64,000 nucleotides of DNA from Stratiolaelaps scimitus (taxonomy: Eukaryota; Arthropoda; Arachnida; Mesostigmata; Laelapidae). Made by a program: the position numbers and the translations under genes. The stretch is taken from positions 5,456,001 through 5,520,000 of the forward strand of contig JABWDB010000012.1 in NCBI GenBank assembly GCA_019614645.1, given 5' to 3'. Positions 11,779 through 26,029 of the stretch are shown piece after piece (position 1 is the first letter of the stretch; the number at the start of each line of letters is the position of its first letter). The notes beneath the pieces are model-generated. The model did no database searches and was not told where the DNA came from. It saw only the letters and a program-made list of their open reading frames with translations.

Positions 11779-13880
11779 ACTTCTTGCATCACAATAAGCA
11801 CACTTTTAAACAGTTTAGCCTGTTGTCGATATATGAAATACGACGTAAATCTACGTATTTATCACGTTGATATTATATTTACCAGGCACTATTCAGTCAA
11901 GCAAGCACGTTACTATCGACACCTAGCGACACCTATTCATGATGTGTAGTACAATCTCAGTCCTGCGTCCTGCTTGTCAACGTGACTGTGACGATATACA
12001 ACGAAGCCAACTATGATAATAACTTTGCATTTGTAGGATGCTGCAATCTACTATTTCACATTATTACACCAAGCTCTTCTGGTTAATAAAGGAGTTATTG
12101 GATTTGACTGGAGTATCAATAGACCTTGAGAAGAAACCGAAGGAGAGAGAGAGAGTCACCAAGTGAAGGCCATGTGGGGGGAGGGTCACCAGCCGGGGCG
12201 TGACTTCAGACGCAACGTGACTCGGGAGTTCAGAGAGGACGAAAAAAGAAAACTCTGAGAGGTATAAAGACAAATAGTGAAAGGCCAACAAAGTGCGAGT
12301 ATAAAGTAGACCTACATCCTCCTACGATCTGACCATCACCTCAATTCCTCTCTTCCGAGGAATATGCACAATCCATAGGAAAGCTTATTTTCTTGATCGC
12401 GCCCACTGACCGCCAGGCGAGCCGTCATCAGCCCACAAGGTCCTCAGGCCAAGAGGATCCATCACGTCGCGCGAACGAGACTGACAGGACAACAGAGAGA
12501 GAGAGGTCGACCAGTACCCGGTTCGGAAGTTTCGAAGCCCATGTATCTATTATATATAGATATATATGTATCGAGGCAACCTTTGAGGCATAAAGATAGC
12601 AGATAGGAAAAAGGTTGCGGAAGAAGAAGCCTATATATATATATATATATATATATATGTCTGCCTGGCCCCACTTAAGAGAAGGAGGCACACTAAGTAA
12701 AAAAAAAGACCTTTCTGCAGCTTTTGGCCTAACATAAAGTTTAGTGCAGAGAAGGTGAAGAAGTCCATCTTCCGCTGCGCCTCCCAACTAGGTGAGCTAT
12801 CAGCCTGAACGCTGGTCAGCGATTTGCTATAGAAGCCAGCCAGCTTTCCCTGCATCGGCGGTGTGTGCAATGAACATTGTGATGATATTCAATGGATTCA
12901 CCCCGAAGGATCGCCGACCGATGTGTGAACTCTCTCAAAGTCCACACATATCATCGTCCTGGTGAAATTCTCCGCTAACCAGCAACGCTGGCTGTAAAGT
13001 CTTGTGGACGGTGGCCATTCCGAGCCGATGGCTGAGATTCGTGAAGCGAATCAATCATAAGGGCACATCTTGCATAGTAAGGATCGCTCAATCAATTTGG
13101 CGGCGGCTGCCGCCGCCGGCTGGTGCCGGATAATGGCGTCCTCCGCTGCATATACTTTTTGCGCTCGTATCCCGAGGCGTTTAGTGTCTTAGGCGGGCAA
13201 ATACAGCTAAATATGACAGCTGACTGACGATCGCCGATCTCGCTAGCCCGGATGGATATATATCAGATATCCTCTCGGAAACGCAACATACCGTTTGGGT
13301 AGCAGTTGAACACAGGGCTCGGAACGATATGATAATGACTCTCTCAACAGAAGTGGATGGATACACCGCTTGAGAAATGGCCGATGTTACTCAAAATCTA
13401 CGATGTCGATAAGCAACGATTAGAGGTGGGCAGAGGCTCGTATCAGATCTACATGAAAGGGAGTGACCAGAATTATAAAACACAGGAAGGCTATATTGTG
13501 CACTCTCAGCCAACATTGAACGTCTATCGAGTTGCTTCGTGGAGTGCTTTTCAACGCGGACCCCTTCAGAGACAAATGTGCAACGCTCGGTATCGGACCC
13601 GCTTACATGACTCCTGCAAGTGATCCCGCAAGGCATTGACAAATGTACCACACTTCGAGGATAGACGGTGAATGGGACAAGCCGATACTGAACCCCCTAA
13701 CCAGGGTTAAGCGTCATTTCAGTACCAAACGTGTGTTGTAAGTCTGAGTGCTATGATCAGGTCCCTCGCTATGGCATATATTATGATATATAAAAACAAA
13801 CATTTAGTCAATACAATTTCTGTGCGATAAATGACGCTTCAAGTTTCAATGTTTGGAAAGCAAGAGAAACGCAAGCATTG
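11779..13880. other. Gene-free stretch
   Basis: Contains short GA, TATATAGATATATATG and (TA)n tracts. No gene, RNA or mobile element recognised. Confidence 0.5.
12632..12659. repeat. (TA)n microsatellite
   Basis: About 28 bases of alternating TA. Confidence 0.92.
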
Positions 13881-13950
13881 TAACTTTAATATTTAGCCTT
13901 CAAAAAATATAATATATATATACATTTTTTAAAGCTAAATATTAGAGTTA
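13881..13950. repeat. Inverted repeat with 30-bp arms
   Basis: TAACTTTAATATTTAGCC... (13881-13910) pairs with 13921-13950, ending GCTAAATATTAGAGTTA. About 26 of 30 positions match and the loop is a short TA tract. Confidence 0.7.
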
Positions 13951-13965
13951 TATATATATATATAA

Positions 13966-13995
13966 CACATGTGATATATATATATATCACATGTG
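13966..13995. repeat. Perfect 30-bp palindrome
   Basis: CACATGTG, a (AT)n centre, and CACATGTG form an exact palindrome centred at 13980/13981. It begins 16 bases after the inverted repeat at 13881-13950. Confidence 0.8.
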
Positions 13996-14170
13996 CACCA
14001 GGATCGATTGAGCACTCAATTTACTTTTCCACAAAGAAAATCCTCTCATCATTGAGAAGCAATAGGCACCTAAGCACAAAAAAGCAGCGTCATGCAGCTG
14101 GGTTCATGACCAGAAAATTTGTCCATCTTCCGTAGGCTAGATGCATGTACAAGCTCTCGCTCTCTCCCCC

Positions 14171-14211
<41 letters not shown>
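14171..14211. repeat. Compound (CT)n(TA)n microsatellite
   Basis: A (CT)9 tract at 14171-14188 changes directly into (AT)n at 14189-14211. Confidence 0.93.
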
Positions 14212-17200
14212 GGTTACATATATATACATATACACACCAATTTTTTCTCTCGTAACTGCTTCGCGCCTGCCTGGCCAATGCTCATCGTTTTCGTTTGACC
14301 CAACCCCGTCGATAAGGTCGATGAGTCGTGATCCCGGCAAATTGAACAATTAACCTCAACGGGGCAGGGTTCGGGGTGAAACGGGAGGGAGTCATATTGA
14401 CTTCTGACTCCTCCTCGAGTTTGGTGAACGCCGAACGGGGCGCGGCAATAATCGTGCGCTCGGATCGCCCTCAACCGACGATATCGACCAGTCACTCGAT
14501 TAACCGTACAGCTGAGCAAGTTCAGGAGAACGAGAGTATCGACGCGAATGTAGTAACGATACAAATACGTTATAGAATTCGTAGGTGTTGGAGTCGAACG
14601 CCAGGATGGGACGCCAGCGCGAGCTTGCTGCGACCACAATCGATTTGAGTTTGTTGTTGATGTTGTTATAGTTTGGGGATTTGGAATTAAACGTTATGTA
14701 TTGAATTCGATACGATTCTCGCTCCCGATTAACTGTCGTAAAAATCGTAACGGATGTCGGTATATAATAGTATGCTCGATTCAAGTTCAAATGCTACTCG
14801 GACCACCATTGTACTGGTCGTCAAATGGCAATTCGTACAACATTGCGATGCTGAATTGCCTGCATGACGAACTATTCCCTTCGGCTAGCCCAAGCTTGAA
14901 AGAGGACGAAGTCATTAGGCCAATGTTTATTGTATTTTTTTCCGTTGCAGAGACATTTGTGATTCAGGATAAGCGATTCATATTATTTGCTTTCAAGTTC
15001 GAAATTAACACTCAAGTTTGAGTAATTACTTTTCTCAATTAGAAGCTGGTACATCCTCTATCTAGATTTCCGAGGCGAACATTTTGCAATACATAACACC
15101 ATCTAGTGCGTACCCATGCGCTATCCTTTGGTGCCTACCGTATCTTAGGATGCGCCAGGTCGGCTGACAACCACCGTGGAAAAGCTTAATTTAAACTCAA
15201 TGAACACGCCCGAGGGGTCAGTTACTCGTCGAGTCCTTTGTGTCCCAGACCCTTCTGGTTGAGCGGCCGACATTACGAGGCGGATGTAGGATGTACAGCA
15301 ATCAAAGTCTCCTTTAATGTGGACTAATGCTCACCTCGATCTCTAGTACCTTCAACGTTGGTTCCCACACGAGACGAATTAGCGCAGCCCGGTTGTTCTG
15401 CTCCTTCGTATAACCTTGTTGGCTGAGGCACTGCGCAACACGGATTCCGCTCATCGCTCGGCAATGAACACGCACCCGAATGAGTTTGTCGTGACGTACG
15501 TACAAGCGCACTCGCGCCTCGGGAGGTTCTCCGGGAGCACTTCAGGCGTTGGCCGTGCGCCCATTGGCGCCGCCGTAGCGGCGTGCACGCGCTACAAATT
15601 TTCATTTAGCCGTTAAGTCCAACACTTACGACTGCCCCCGCTGAATTTGCATCAGAACCAGTAAGCTGTGCCGCTACTATAGGTGTCGTTTGGCGTCTGA
15701 GGCCTTGAAAGACCGAATGCAGGCTTCTACCGTCGACGAGTTGGATGACGGTTTGAGCACCACCGTGAAACAGTGGTCTCCCAGCGACAGCGTTTTATTG
15801 GCACCAGGATAATGTCGGCGTGGTTCAAAAGGGACCAGCCCACTGTATAGCCATGCGTACGTACATATCTGGGGCGGAGCGTTCTGCCGTACGGCTGGGC
15901 TAGGTGCTAGCTGTACGCGCGTGTGTGCAGAGTCCAACGCGAACACCGAGCGGATGGGACAACAAGAAGAACGAACCGCTGGGAAGTACATACAAGTTGA
16001 CGGCGCGACTGATACCTCAGACGCCTCATAGCCACCGGATCGGCTCTCGCTTTTGAAGCGGCGCCGCTGTCGCCGGCCACTGGGTCCGACGCGATCCGCC
16101 TCCACCCCCAGCAAGCGTTAACGGTAGGTAGCGCGGCACACAAGAGCCGCGCGAAAAGGTTAGAAAGTTAGAACAAGGAACGGATCCGTCGGGGTCTGGG
16201 CCCGTTAGGCGCTCGTGGCATCCCGACTGAATTGTACATCGCTGTACTAGGCTGTCGCGAGCTAAACGCTCCACAGGCACCGAATCAGGGCAGTTGAGGG
16301 CGACAAGGTTCGAATATGCCTCGAAACGGCTACAGTCAGGGGGAGGGGTGTCAGTTCTTAGCTGAGCCCAGCTGAGAATTCGCGTAACGGGCTGCGGCAA
16401 GCCATTCCAAACATGGAGCGATGCCGAGCTCCCATCGTTGGGCCATGTAGCACAAGCGGGAATACCGCTGACCGTTCGGGAGGAGAGTCGTTCTCGAATT
16501 TAAACCGTACGAATAAGCTGATGCGCGGCTTGGTCAGTTTGCTTGAGAGATGTGTCCGGCTGTATTCTATTCTATAATTACATAGCGAATTGGCATAACC
16601 ACCCGCTCTAGTGCACATAGGGTGATACCTTCATTTTGTCAGCGACTACACGTAGATACGTGCGGGCGAACGGTGCCATTCTTAGTGGTTTTTTTCGGTG
16701 GTATTCACATTTCTCATTCTCACCATGCTGTCATTTCAGTTGGCGTCCGCGGCTACAGCAGAGAGGGATAACTTGGCATAATGATAAAAGCGAAATAGAA
16801 GTTCCCTCTAACGAACTCTATTTATTGTGCACAAAACTTTACCACGAACGAATATCTTCACAGCTCATACGCTCTTTGGATACCAATGTTGGTATGTATT
16901 GAAATAACGGGTGATCTCCTTTTATCGCTGATAACATCGATTATACTTCAGTGTAACGAATCATGCCTTACTTGCTTTTTGGATTTCGTCGTATGAAACA
17001 CCTGTGCTTGTTAGTGTAAATGCCCAGTGACTGTCCGGGAAAAGGGCGCATCCTCCCTGAAAAGGGCTATTAGTTGTCGACATATATTCGGTGACACATG
17101 CACCTACCCGTAATGCACTTATGCGAAGCAAACCAAAGAGGCGGACACGGATACACACACACAGACGCACAACCGTCTATTACCTTGCTGTCTCTCCCGT

Positions 17201-20200
17201 TTCGAATTTCATCGATGTGCCGAAAGCGTTTGATCAAGTCTCGCTCGACGCCGGCGCAATTGGAGACTGCGCTAGGAGGACGGGATCGCCGGTTCATTCT
17301 TTGAGTAGGGATCGTTGCTTCCAGAAGCTGCCGTTATGAAAGGTCCTTGAGGGCTATGCTTTAGCTGTACGAGCGCGACAGCAAAAGTTCGTCATTTGTC
17401 TGTTGGAGATTCAGGCATTTCCCTCACCTGGTCGGCTCGCTTTTGAGAGTAGCTGTCCCAGTGGACTGTAGCTGCCTGCCCTTCGAAGAGATTCCCCCCG
17501 CACGTCCATCTTATTTGTTAGCACTCTCACGCTCTTCGAGGCGGGTCAACCCTTTGAAGCTGTGCGCCTATCGTGACAATCAGGTAAACAAAAAGTTATC
17601 ACACCTCGCTACGTTCATTCAGAATTGGGCGCCCTCACTTTCCCAGGATCGCGTTTGCCGGTCCAACGTCTTCTGTGCCTTGTTGAGTGTCGACTTCCGA
17701 TACGAAACGCACATTGGCGGTGATGATGGTCGTGATTCGAGCAGAACACCTAATCACTTGGGGCGCGTTTGGCGTAGAGCTCAAGGCACGTCCCTTCCGG
17801 CCAGGACCTCAAAATAAGGTCGGATCACGAGATGCCCATGGGATTCTGCCACCCCGAGGGGTCGACCTCAAGAAGAAAGCAGTCCTCGAACTTAGTAGTT
17901 GTCCAAAATATGAAAGACCAATCTGGTCGTCATCGATGCTTGGATTCTGCCGTTGTGCACATCAAGTCATTCAGAAGGAAATAACATGAAAGCTCTACGT
18001 CTCGCGGCATAAATCGATAAAAAAACAAGCAACGAGAGAGGCAGCCTCCCCAAAAGACAATAAGATCTTGTTCGAGCTGAAGTCGTTCAGATTCGACCAG
18101 CTGGATTTAACAGGGATATGCAACCTCTATTTATCAATTCTGTCCTACACGTATACAACAACTCTTCACAGAGCTCCTCTGACGTTACACTGACTATGCG
18201 GATCTACCGAACCTGAAAATTATCCGCCTCCTTCTCAGTTATTTACGTAGAAATAACGCAAACTTTGCAGAATTCCTGATTACTCCTGAAGCTCATGTGA
18301 GCTTGGCAAGCAAGACAGTCTTGAAAGGAAGATGACTCCGTCCCCCAGGTACCCGATAAGGACAAACGCATAGATTCAGTAAAAAGAAAAGCACCTTGGT
18401 ACAGACTGCACAGTCGGTACAAGGAGTATCCAGTGACATCTTCGGCGGATACAATGGTTCCGCGTCACCTGAGGCGGTTCAACAATCAGAGTACGATTCA
18501 ACAATACCCACATTGTGCTGTGCTGCATTCGTATTGCATCAAACGTTCGCGAAGCCCCGACATCCCCTGCCCCGACCGAGGGTTCCTTGCTTGAAACTAC
18601 TCAACAACAACGTCTTCACTTCACCCCACGTGTCGCATGCTCCGGCTAGCGAGATTGACAGGCAGTAGTTTAGTAGACGACGGTCGAAACCACAAGTGCA
18701 AACAACGGCCTCAGCAGCGCCAGCAATGTGAAGGCAACAGTTAAATAACAACCTTTGGGTGTTGTGCAACATTTGAACATTTGTTGGAGCCCCTGAGAAA
18801 GCACAACCTGTCGAGAAGGACGCCTCGGGCACCTCACCCTCTCCGAGCGCAAGCTCCACTACGAACTTCGCTACGTGTCGTGTCCTTCAAAACCCCCGCT
18901 GCCCTTTGTATAATAGGTGTTGTCGTTGTCGCCGTTATGTTTTTTTTTGTCAAAATATCGCAACGTGCCTCCATGCGCACCCCTGTTTGCAATACATGTG
19001 ATTGTTTACGCCTCGCGAACGGCAGTGTGTAAGAGGGACAGGCCCGTTCAAGCGAAAGGTGTTGATGGTGCCGGGACTGCAGGTTGCCAGAGCGTGGTGC
19101 AAAATGCAACCCGATCCATCCTTGAAGACTTACTCCATCACTGTTGTGATGACAGTGCTGTTTGGCGGGCGAGACTTCCTTTGAGAAGCGCTGCTGCTGC
19201 TGCGTAAAGATGGGAGGCGCACAATCTCTTCTTGGCGCATGTGTTGAGGTGGTGTAAAAGTCAACACATAGATAAAGGGTTTTGTGGTCGAATGCTCGTA
19301 AGGATGTGCCTCGACTAACGGAAGAGAAGTTAGCAGCATCTGCAGCAAAATCGATTGTCACGAGAGTCTTGTCGAGGGTTATCTGAGTTTAACGAGATTC
19401 AGTTGTTCAGTAGTTCAAGCAGTTCGTTCGCTTAGGGAATTACTAAAGGCATTGTAGTATATGCACTTCGAATTCTACAAGGCTGAGACGAGCCAGGCGT
19501 TCTGTCACTTCTGGTCTTGTCGAGAGAGTAATTAGTCGTTTTGCCGTTTATCGTTTCGCACACCTTTTGTTATAACAGAAAGAGAATCAGAATTGCCATT
19601 GATCAAAATCAGCTTTTGAACCTCAGTGTCAAAGCCAGATTCCAAACGGCAAGTTGTCGCACCGTAGACACTGAGGTAATGCCAAGCGTAAAGCTGGAAC
19701 AAGAAACGAGATAGACTCTCAACAGACGATGGTTCTTCCAGCAAGTGGAGAGGTTTTGGCATCTACGTCAACCCTGCAAGGGAATCGGCCCAGCTTCAAT
19801 AGAGATTGGAGATGGGAGTCGATTCAGTGTATCACTATAGTGGTGTCCCTCAATTCGTTTGAAGCGCAGTTCCACATCTACAAAGAAGGGAGCCATTCTA
19901 ATTGTACCCGGCATTCTAACTCGAGAAACAAAAGATGAACAACATTTAAATTTCGTTCGTCTATCCCCTTTCGGAGAGGCCTTCCTGTGCTCAGTCCCGA
20001 TTGCATCGTGGCTATCTTCGCGATTGCGTGTTGAAGGCATTAATCAAATACAGCAGTCATCCGTAGCTGATGGCCTCATATGCGCGTAACCACCTTGTGC
20101 TATGCAGTCTACAGGCCCAGCAGCAGATAATCGGCAATAATAATCGTGGCTAGCCAGATTGTTTCTGCGGGGTATATTACATGTCTCTATTATCTTCAGC

Positions 20201-20392
20201 ACACTCTACCGAAACAGAGATGTAAGAGGCCTTACCAGTGGATCCTTAGCTCGACACCGGCATCGATCTCAGCAACTATAATCGTGGAAGATAGACGATC
20301 ACTACTCTTGTAGCTGCCACTCGCATAGAAACGGAGGCTTGGATTACCTCATCTGAAAGTGATCCCCTGATCACTCAGCGGCTGACTGATTC

Positions 20393-20395
<3 letters not shown>
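14212..20395. other. Gene-free stretch
   Basis: Mostly unique sequence of moderate GC, GC-richer near 15.5-16.4 kb. Open frames are short, overlapping and without domains. Confidence 0.5.

Positions 20396-20428
<33 letters not shown>
20396..20428. repeat. (TA)n microsatellite
   Basis: About 33 bases of uninterrupted alternating T and A. Confidence 0.93.
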
Positions 20429-20432
<4 letters not shown>

Positions 20433-23400
20433 ACTTCATCGAGGAACCGGTCAATCTACCCGTCTATGGACCCGTAGCCGTCTACGACAGGTAAATCGTC
20501 CGTGACGTGTGCTCGATGCCGCGTAACGGTCCGCCTCCGCAATGAAGTCATCTCCTCACGAAAAGTGATTGATCCGACAGTCGCTGCTATCGACCGTCGG
20601 AGTGGACGCAACACCGTCTGATCAGCGGATACAACCAGAGGCACGTCAGAATATTCGTCTCCTTGGTCCGCTCCTCCTGTTGTCTGCTGTCGCCGTACAA
20701 CGAAAGCACCCATCATTCGGGCTGCTATCCTCCAGGGCTACGCACCTCGTTCCTCGATGGACACCGACCCACACCTTACAATGACAACAGTGGCAGCCGT
20801 AGACATGGCTGGACTCTGAAACGGGTGCGTGCGCGCTAGAAACGCCTGGGTATATGTGCGATCACCGTACTCTGCTACGCCAATACGACCCGTCGACAGA
20901 TCGTCTACGCTCGCCTATGTATGGAGACGTCCCCTGCAGGCGTTCGCCCACCAATTACGTGATTGGCACCTGAGAGGCACTGAGCTGGGGATGGTGATGC
21001 AGATTGTTGCCGCATACCCCCAGCCATGTGTCACGTATGGACGAAACGTGCTCTTTCTCCTAATGCCAATCACATATTGTCATGATGGCGTTTGCCATCA
21101 CCGATGCGAGCAGTGGCGGCGGAGGTAGCCGAATGAATATCCAGCAGCGACCAAGCGGAATACGCCCGGCGTGTGGGTGAAAAATATCATCGACGATAGT
21201 CACAGCTGAGTAAGAGTAGGGATCGTAGCCTGTCTCATGCATGCAACAGTAGCTCTTTGAAGCTGATTCGATACGGCGCACGCATGCAGACTTTTGTGTA
21301 AAGCGACACTATTCAGTATTGTTGGCATAGGGACTGCGGTAGTTCTATGCGGACATACCCACACACTGTGGGGTCAGCCACTCTGGGTCAAAACTTTCTG
21401 TCCGCTTGTGTTTTTAGCTGTTGTGGTTTGATAACTTGACGTTTTATTGTAGATAAGCATACTCTTCTTACAGGTATAAGCAACTCGAGACGCGCACGAG
21501 ATCTTTCCGCTAAGTGTTTCGTCCAAATTTTTTGTTTGCAACAACTCAAATCAAGATACTAATTAGGAAATTAAAGGTGACTACTAAATTAAATTACTCA
21601 CCGTTTGCAGTAGTAGTAGTTGTGTCCTAATTATGCCCTCAATCGTGGTCCTAGAGAGAACCAGCTAGATCTTCCGAGCAACATGTCATTGTGTTGCGTT
21701 CTACGGACCTGTTCCGCGAGCGGGCCAGTTCAACAAATACGAAGTCCTCTGTGGCAGTAAACAGAGAGAAATCACCTCAATAGAATTTCAATCGCCTACT
21801 ACTGCGGTCCCGTCCAGTACGACCTGGCGGGGCTGCTGAACGGTGGTGTTTGTTGTCGGGTTTGTTACCTAACCTCTCTCGTTTATCCGGCTGCATTTTC
21901 AGTTTATCAGGCAGCCAACAATGGAAGGACAAATCAAAATATGCTCGGCACCCCTCGCCCGTCCGGGACATCAGATAACGAAGCGAATGGTGATTTCCAT
22001 TAGACCTAATTTCAATTTAAATTACAATACAAGCAACAACGACCATAGATGACAACAGCGACGAGCCGAGACGAATTCAGTGAGCTATCCAACTCGACTT
22101 AGAACCAAACTCCCGCTTGGACTAAGGGAAATTGAACACCGTTAGTCGCCCATCGGTGTCTATTTGTGTTATGTTGCGTTTATTTGATGGATAGTACTTG
22201 TTTCGCAATGGGTCGCGGCGCTGGGGCTGCCTTCGATGTGGAGATATACGGATTAAAAACGGTTAAAGGGCAAACGATTTCACGCTCGTTTTGTTGTGTA
22301 AGCAATTTCGCCTGGTTAATATAAAGATGTTCATTCACGATATGAATCGATACGAACATCTGTTATTGTTCATTGCGATGCGACATTGCCGTTGCTTTCC
22401 ACAGATATCCTAATTGCGGGTTACGTGCAACCATCAGTGAGATCCCCTCTTACTGTGTACGGTAGACCTAAGCGTACAGCTACGCCAGGAGTAAAGTCTA
22501 TTTTGAGACGGGACAGTCAACGAGACTGTTTATACATAATGCGAATGGCCGCAACGAATACAGGCTCACCAATGACTTTCGCAATTGATCTCCAGCGTCC
22601 TCCTCCCCCTTCGCGGGTCACAGCTCAATCAAGGGAAAGTTACTTCGGCGGTTTGAAATTCGTTCTTTAATCATACGTCGCATCTCGTCGAATAGCCAGA
22701 TTACAAGTCACATCATCCTTGTCCCGAAGTGAAGGTCCAGCCTATGTCTGTAGGCTGGCTACTGTTTGCTGTCCTGCTCGTTCCTGATCATAGCGGGTGT
22801 CACTGAAACCTATGCTTACACTACTGGGCGTCTGGCATTTACCCTCGTGTGGGCATGCACACATTACGTACGGTAGCAACAGACGTTTGTTGTACCGGCG
22901 TGACGAAGCAGACGCGCCGCAAGGCAACGTACGCAACCGCCGGCCCAACGTCTCGATAAGGCGGAAAGAATAGTATCCGGGGTTTTTTTTTGTTCGTAAC
23001 GGCGGCTGTGTCATTCACAGCTAGCAAACACCAGCGGATAAGAAGACCGTATTCTCGCGTCTGTAGACCTCGTCTCGCCGGGTCGCCGCGCCCGAATTCG
23101 CTCAACCCCACTGGCGTGTTGACAGGCCTATCGGTAAGGAGTCCGAGAGTAGCCCAAGTTGATCGGGCTGATCTGACACCGTTCGTAACTTTGTCGGCAG
23201 CGCGTGTCGGCAGTCTGACGATTGAGACATTGACTCCTTCGCCTCCTATATCGAAGCCTGCTGAGACTTCGGCAGGGCTTTCGATTGGCCTGAAGTGTAG
23301 AAGTAGTTGAAGTCGACGATATACGAGCAGTCGTCAGCAGACGACCCACATTCGAAACATGAAACGAACTCCGTTCGACTGTTGACAACACACAGCGGGG

Positions 23401-26029
23401 GGCTGTCGCCGAGACGCAAGCGCGCGGACGTGAACTTCACCGACGTAGGTACGAGAGGTGCATTAGGACCTCTGTGGACGTTCCCAGCTGAGAATAGCGT
23501 TGCAGAGGGCGGGGGGTAGTTGCTCTCGGCGGGGGTAGTCCCTCTCGTTAGGAAATGTGCCTTTACACGGTATAATGTAGTCGGCTTGGTGGTTGACGTA
23601 GGAGAAATTGTCATGGTCACCGTCGTAATCGACAGGGCGCAAGGCTTTTCACGAATGTACTTACTGCAAACGAAAGTGTCGACGGATGCTTCGTTTCCCA
23701 CTTGAACAGAAAATGTACCTGAGAGCCCCTTCGGCTGTTCTACGTCAATCTACAGAACTGCAAGAATATGACTGAAGACAACAAATCTGTTCTAAACGTA
23801 CGCATATCTAAGGAGCAGATTGAACCAGTCGATAACCTCGCAACGTGTCATCCGAGATAACTTACATATCCTAACTACTCAATCGCATCTTTTTTTTTGG
23901 AAGGATTACGTCATTCAAAAAAAGGCATCTAATACTGACGAATTGCCTTTGTCACTGTTCCTGCTGACAATTCTTGTCGATGTCTTCGGTTTTCTTGAGT
24001 CGACGAACGTGAAGTGGTATTCGAATGGTCGCTATGCGGATGCCTGTGATTCCCTCTGCTCGATTGCTACTATTGATGAGTTGGGATTCATAAGAATAAT
24101 AAGACTAATAATTAATAATAGCAGAAATAAGAGACATTTTGCGACAGTAATAGCAGCAATGATAGATAATTAGATAATCGGACTGAAGGGACGGACTACG
24201 GCCGCAGCTCCCGGGTATCGTCATTAATTAAAAGGCATCCCAAAAGACAATGAAGCGCATTGAAGCGAACACCGAACAGCGACATTTTCACGTATACGCT
24301 GAATGAACTTCGGAATCGAGTGGGATAGACGGATGCGAAGAAGATCGCGTCCGTCCTTATCGTCGATAAACAAGTAGCATCATAATGAGAAGATCATTGT
24401 CGACGGGCGAATTTACGAGATTTCTTCGATATCCTATTATCACCTGGGTTATCGGGTTATGACTCTCAAACGAAGCAGGTCTTATCCGCAAAGACTAGCG
24501 GCAACCAATCGTCTTTTTTCCGATAAGCAAACTCCTTCCTTACCTTATCAAGCGCCTATTATGAGATCGCTTCCGCGTACGCTTGTGTAGCAAGCAGCAT
24601 CGAACGAGGTTCAAAGAGGGTGCTTTTTACGAGAGCAAAGGGGGAGGATTGGTAGGGTAGCTCACACAAGCGTTCACACACGTCTTCAAATAAGTTTTCA
24701 CACAAGTGTCGTTCAGTCTGCGGGGAACTAGACGCGTGCGACGAGGTCTAGTCAATGACGTTCAGTATACCACGAGTGGCACCCGGAAGGGAAAGATGAT
24801 AGTTTCATGCCACTGGACCACCTACGGCCCTATAGCGTTGACAGCTACGGTGACCTGTTGTCATCTGGACTCGGGCGTTCTCGAATCACTCGGTATAAAA
24901 GTGTTTGTGGCCATTGACTGGGTACCTGATTGATTGATGGGTACCGGCATCAATGCGTCATAGTTAAGCCTGTACATCTCCACACATTGCTTAGATCTAC
25001 AATATCTCTCGTAGGTTCTCGTTATAATATAATATTATTTATATAAGCTAAAGTACAGTGCATATCCTTCCTGTTTCAATACGAGTCGCCAATCTAGATG
25101 TGCTCTGCCGATATCTCGGGACCTACAACGACGTCAGCAGGTTCTCGTCTCCATCTACAATCATTATTCATCAGCACTAAACTGTCACCGATCTGACTGA
25201 CTGACTGCGAACCACATATAAGCGATGACGAAGACAAAGATGGCAATTTACGGACGGACCAATTTTACCTTATCGATGCGGTCCAGCCCTGCGTCGACGA
25301 CGACGACAGCCGCGCGAAGCACTCAGGAGTCTCCGAGTATCTCTCGGCTCCTATCCTTCGTGAAGTCATCACTTCACATACGCCGCCCTGTTCCGTGTGT
25401 TTTGCCACTCTCGCTATTGACTGATGGATATTATCACATTGGAGTATCGCGTGTGTCCATATAGCACGCTATAGTATCGGCCGTCATAATTCGGCATCAA
25501 CCTGTCTCAAGTGTCTAGCGACTTTATGTGGCCCTGACTGGGTTTTTGGACGTTACGTCTCGCGACACTCATTTAGCGTTACCGCCCATCACCCCGTTGT
25601 TTCCTCTACCGTATCCATGCGTGCTTGGAAGGGCAGTCTCACAAAAAAATGGGTTGTTTTGCCGTTCGCCGTTGCTGATCGTCGCCGAGCTCCAGCCGCT
25701 CTAGCCGAAGTGCCTTCGCAGAGAGTCTCGTCGTCGCGCTAACCCGAACGTCGAAGAACTCGGAAAGATCCGGCCAGACTCAGATCTAATCGCCAAAGTG
25801 GCTGGTGCGCGCCACGATCTGCTATCGCGACCTTTAGCGCGTCGCCGTTCAAGAGGAGTTCGACGGACAAGCGACGATCGGTCGCGCACGAGATGAGAGC
25901 GCACGATTGAGATAGTGCCATATGGACACTCGATTATTGGATACACTCGTCTGCGTGTGTGTGTGGGGGGGTACGAACTGCGGCAGGGGCTTGGGCAGAT
26001 TCTTGTCTTTGAACGACAAAAAAAAATAA
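20429..26029. other. Gene-free stretch
   Basis: No recognised gene or repeat family. Several 90-150-residue frames near 22.8-23.7 kb overlap on both strands and show no domain. Confidence 0.5.

Noticed and set aside
18834..19361. 175-residue minus-strand frame
   Set aside because: No domain, several overlapping frames on the opposite strand, and low-complexity Gln and Thr stretches from triplet repeats.
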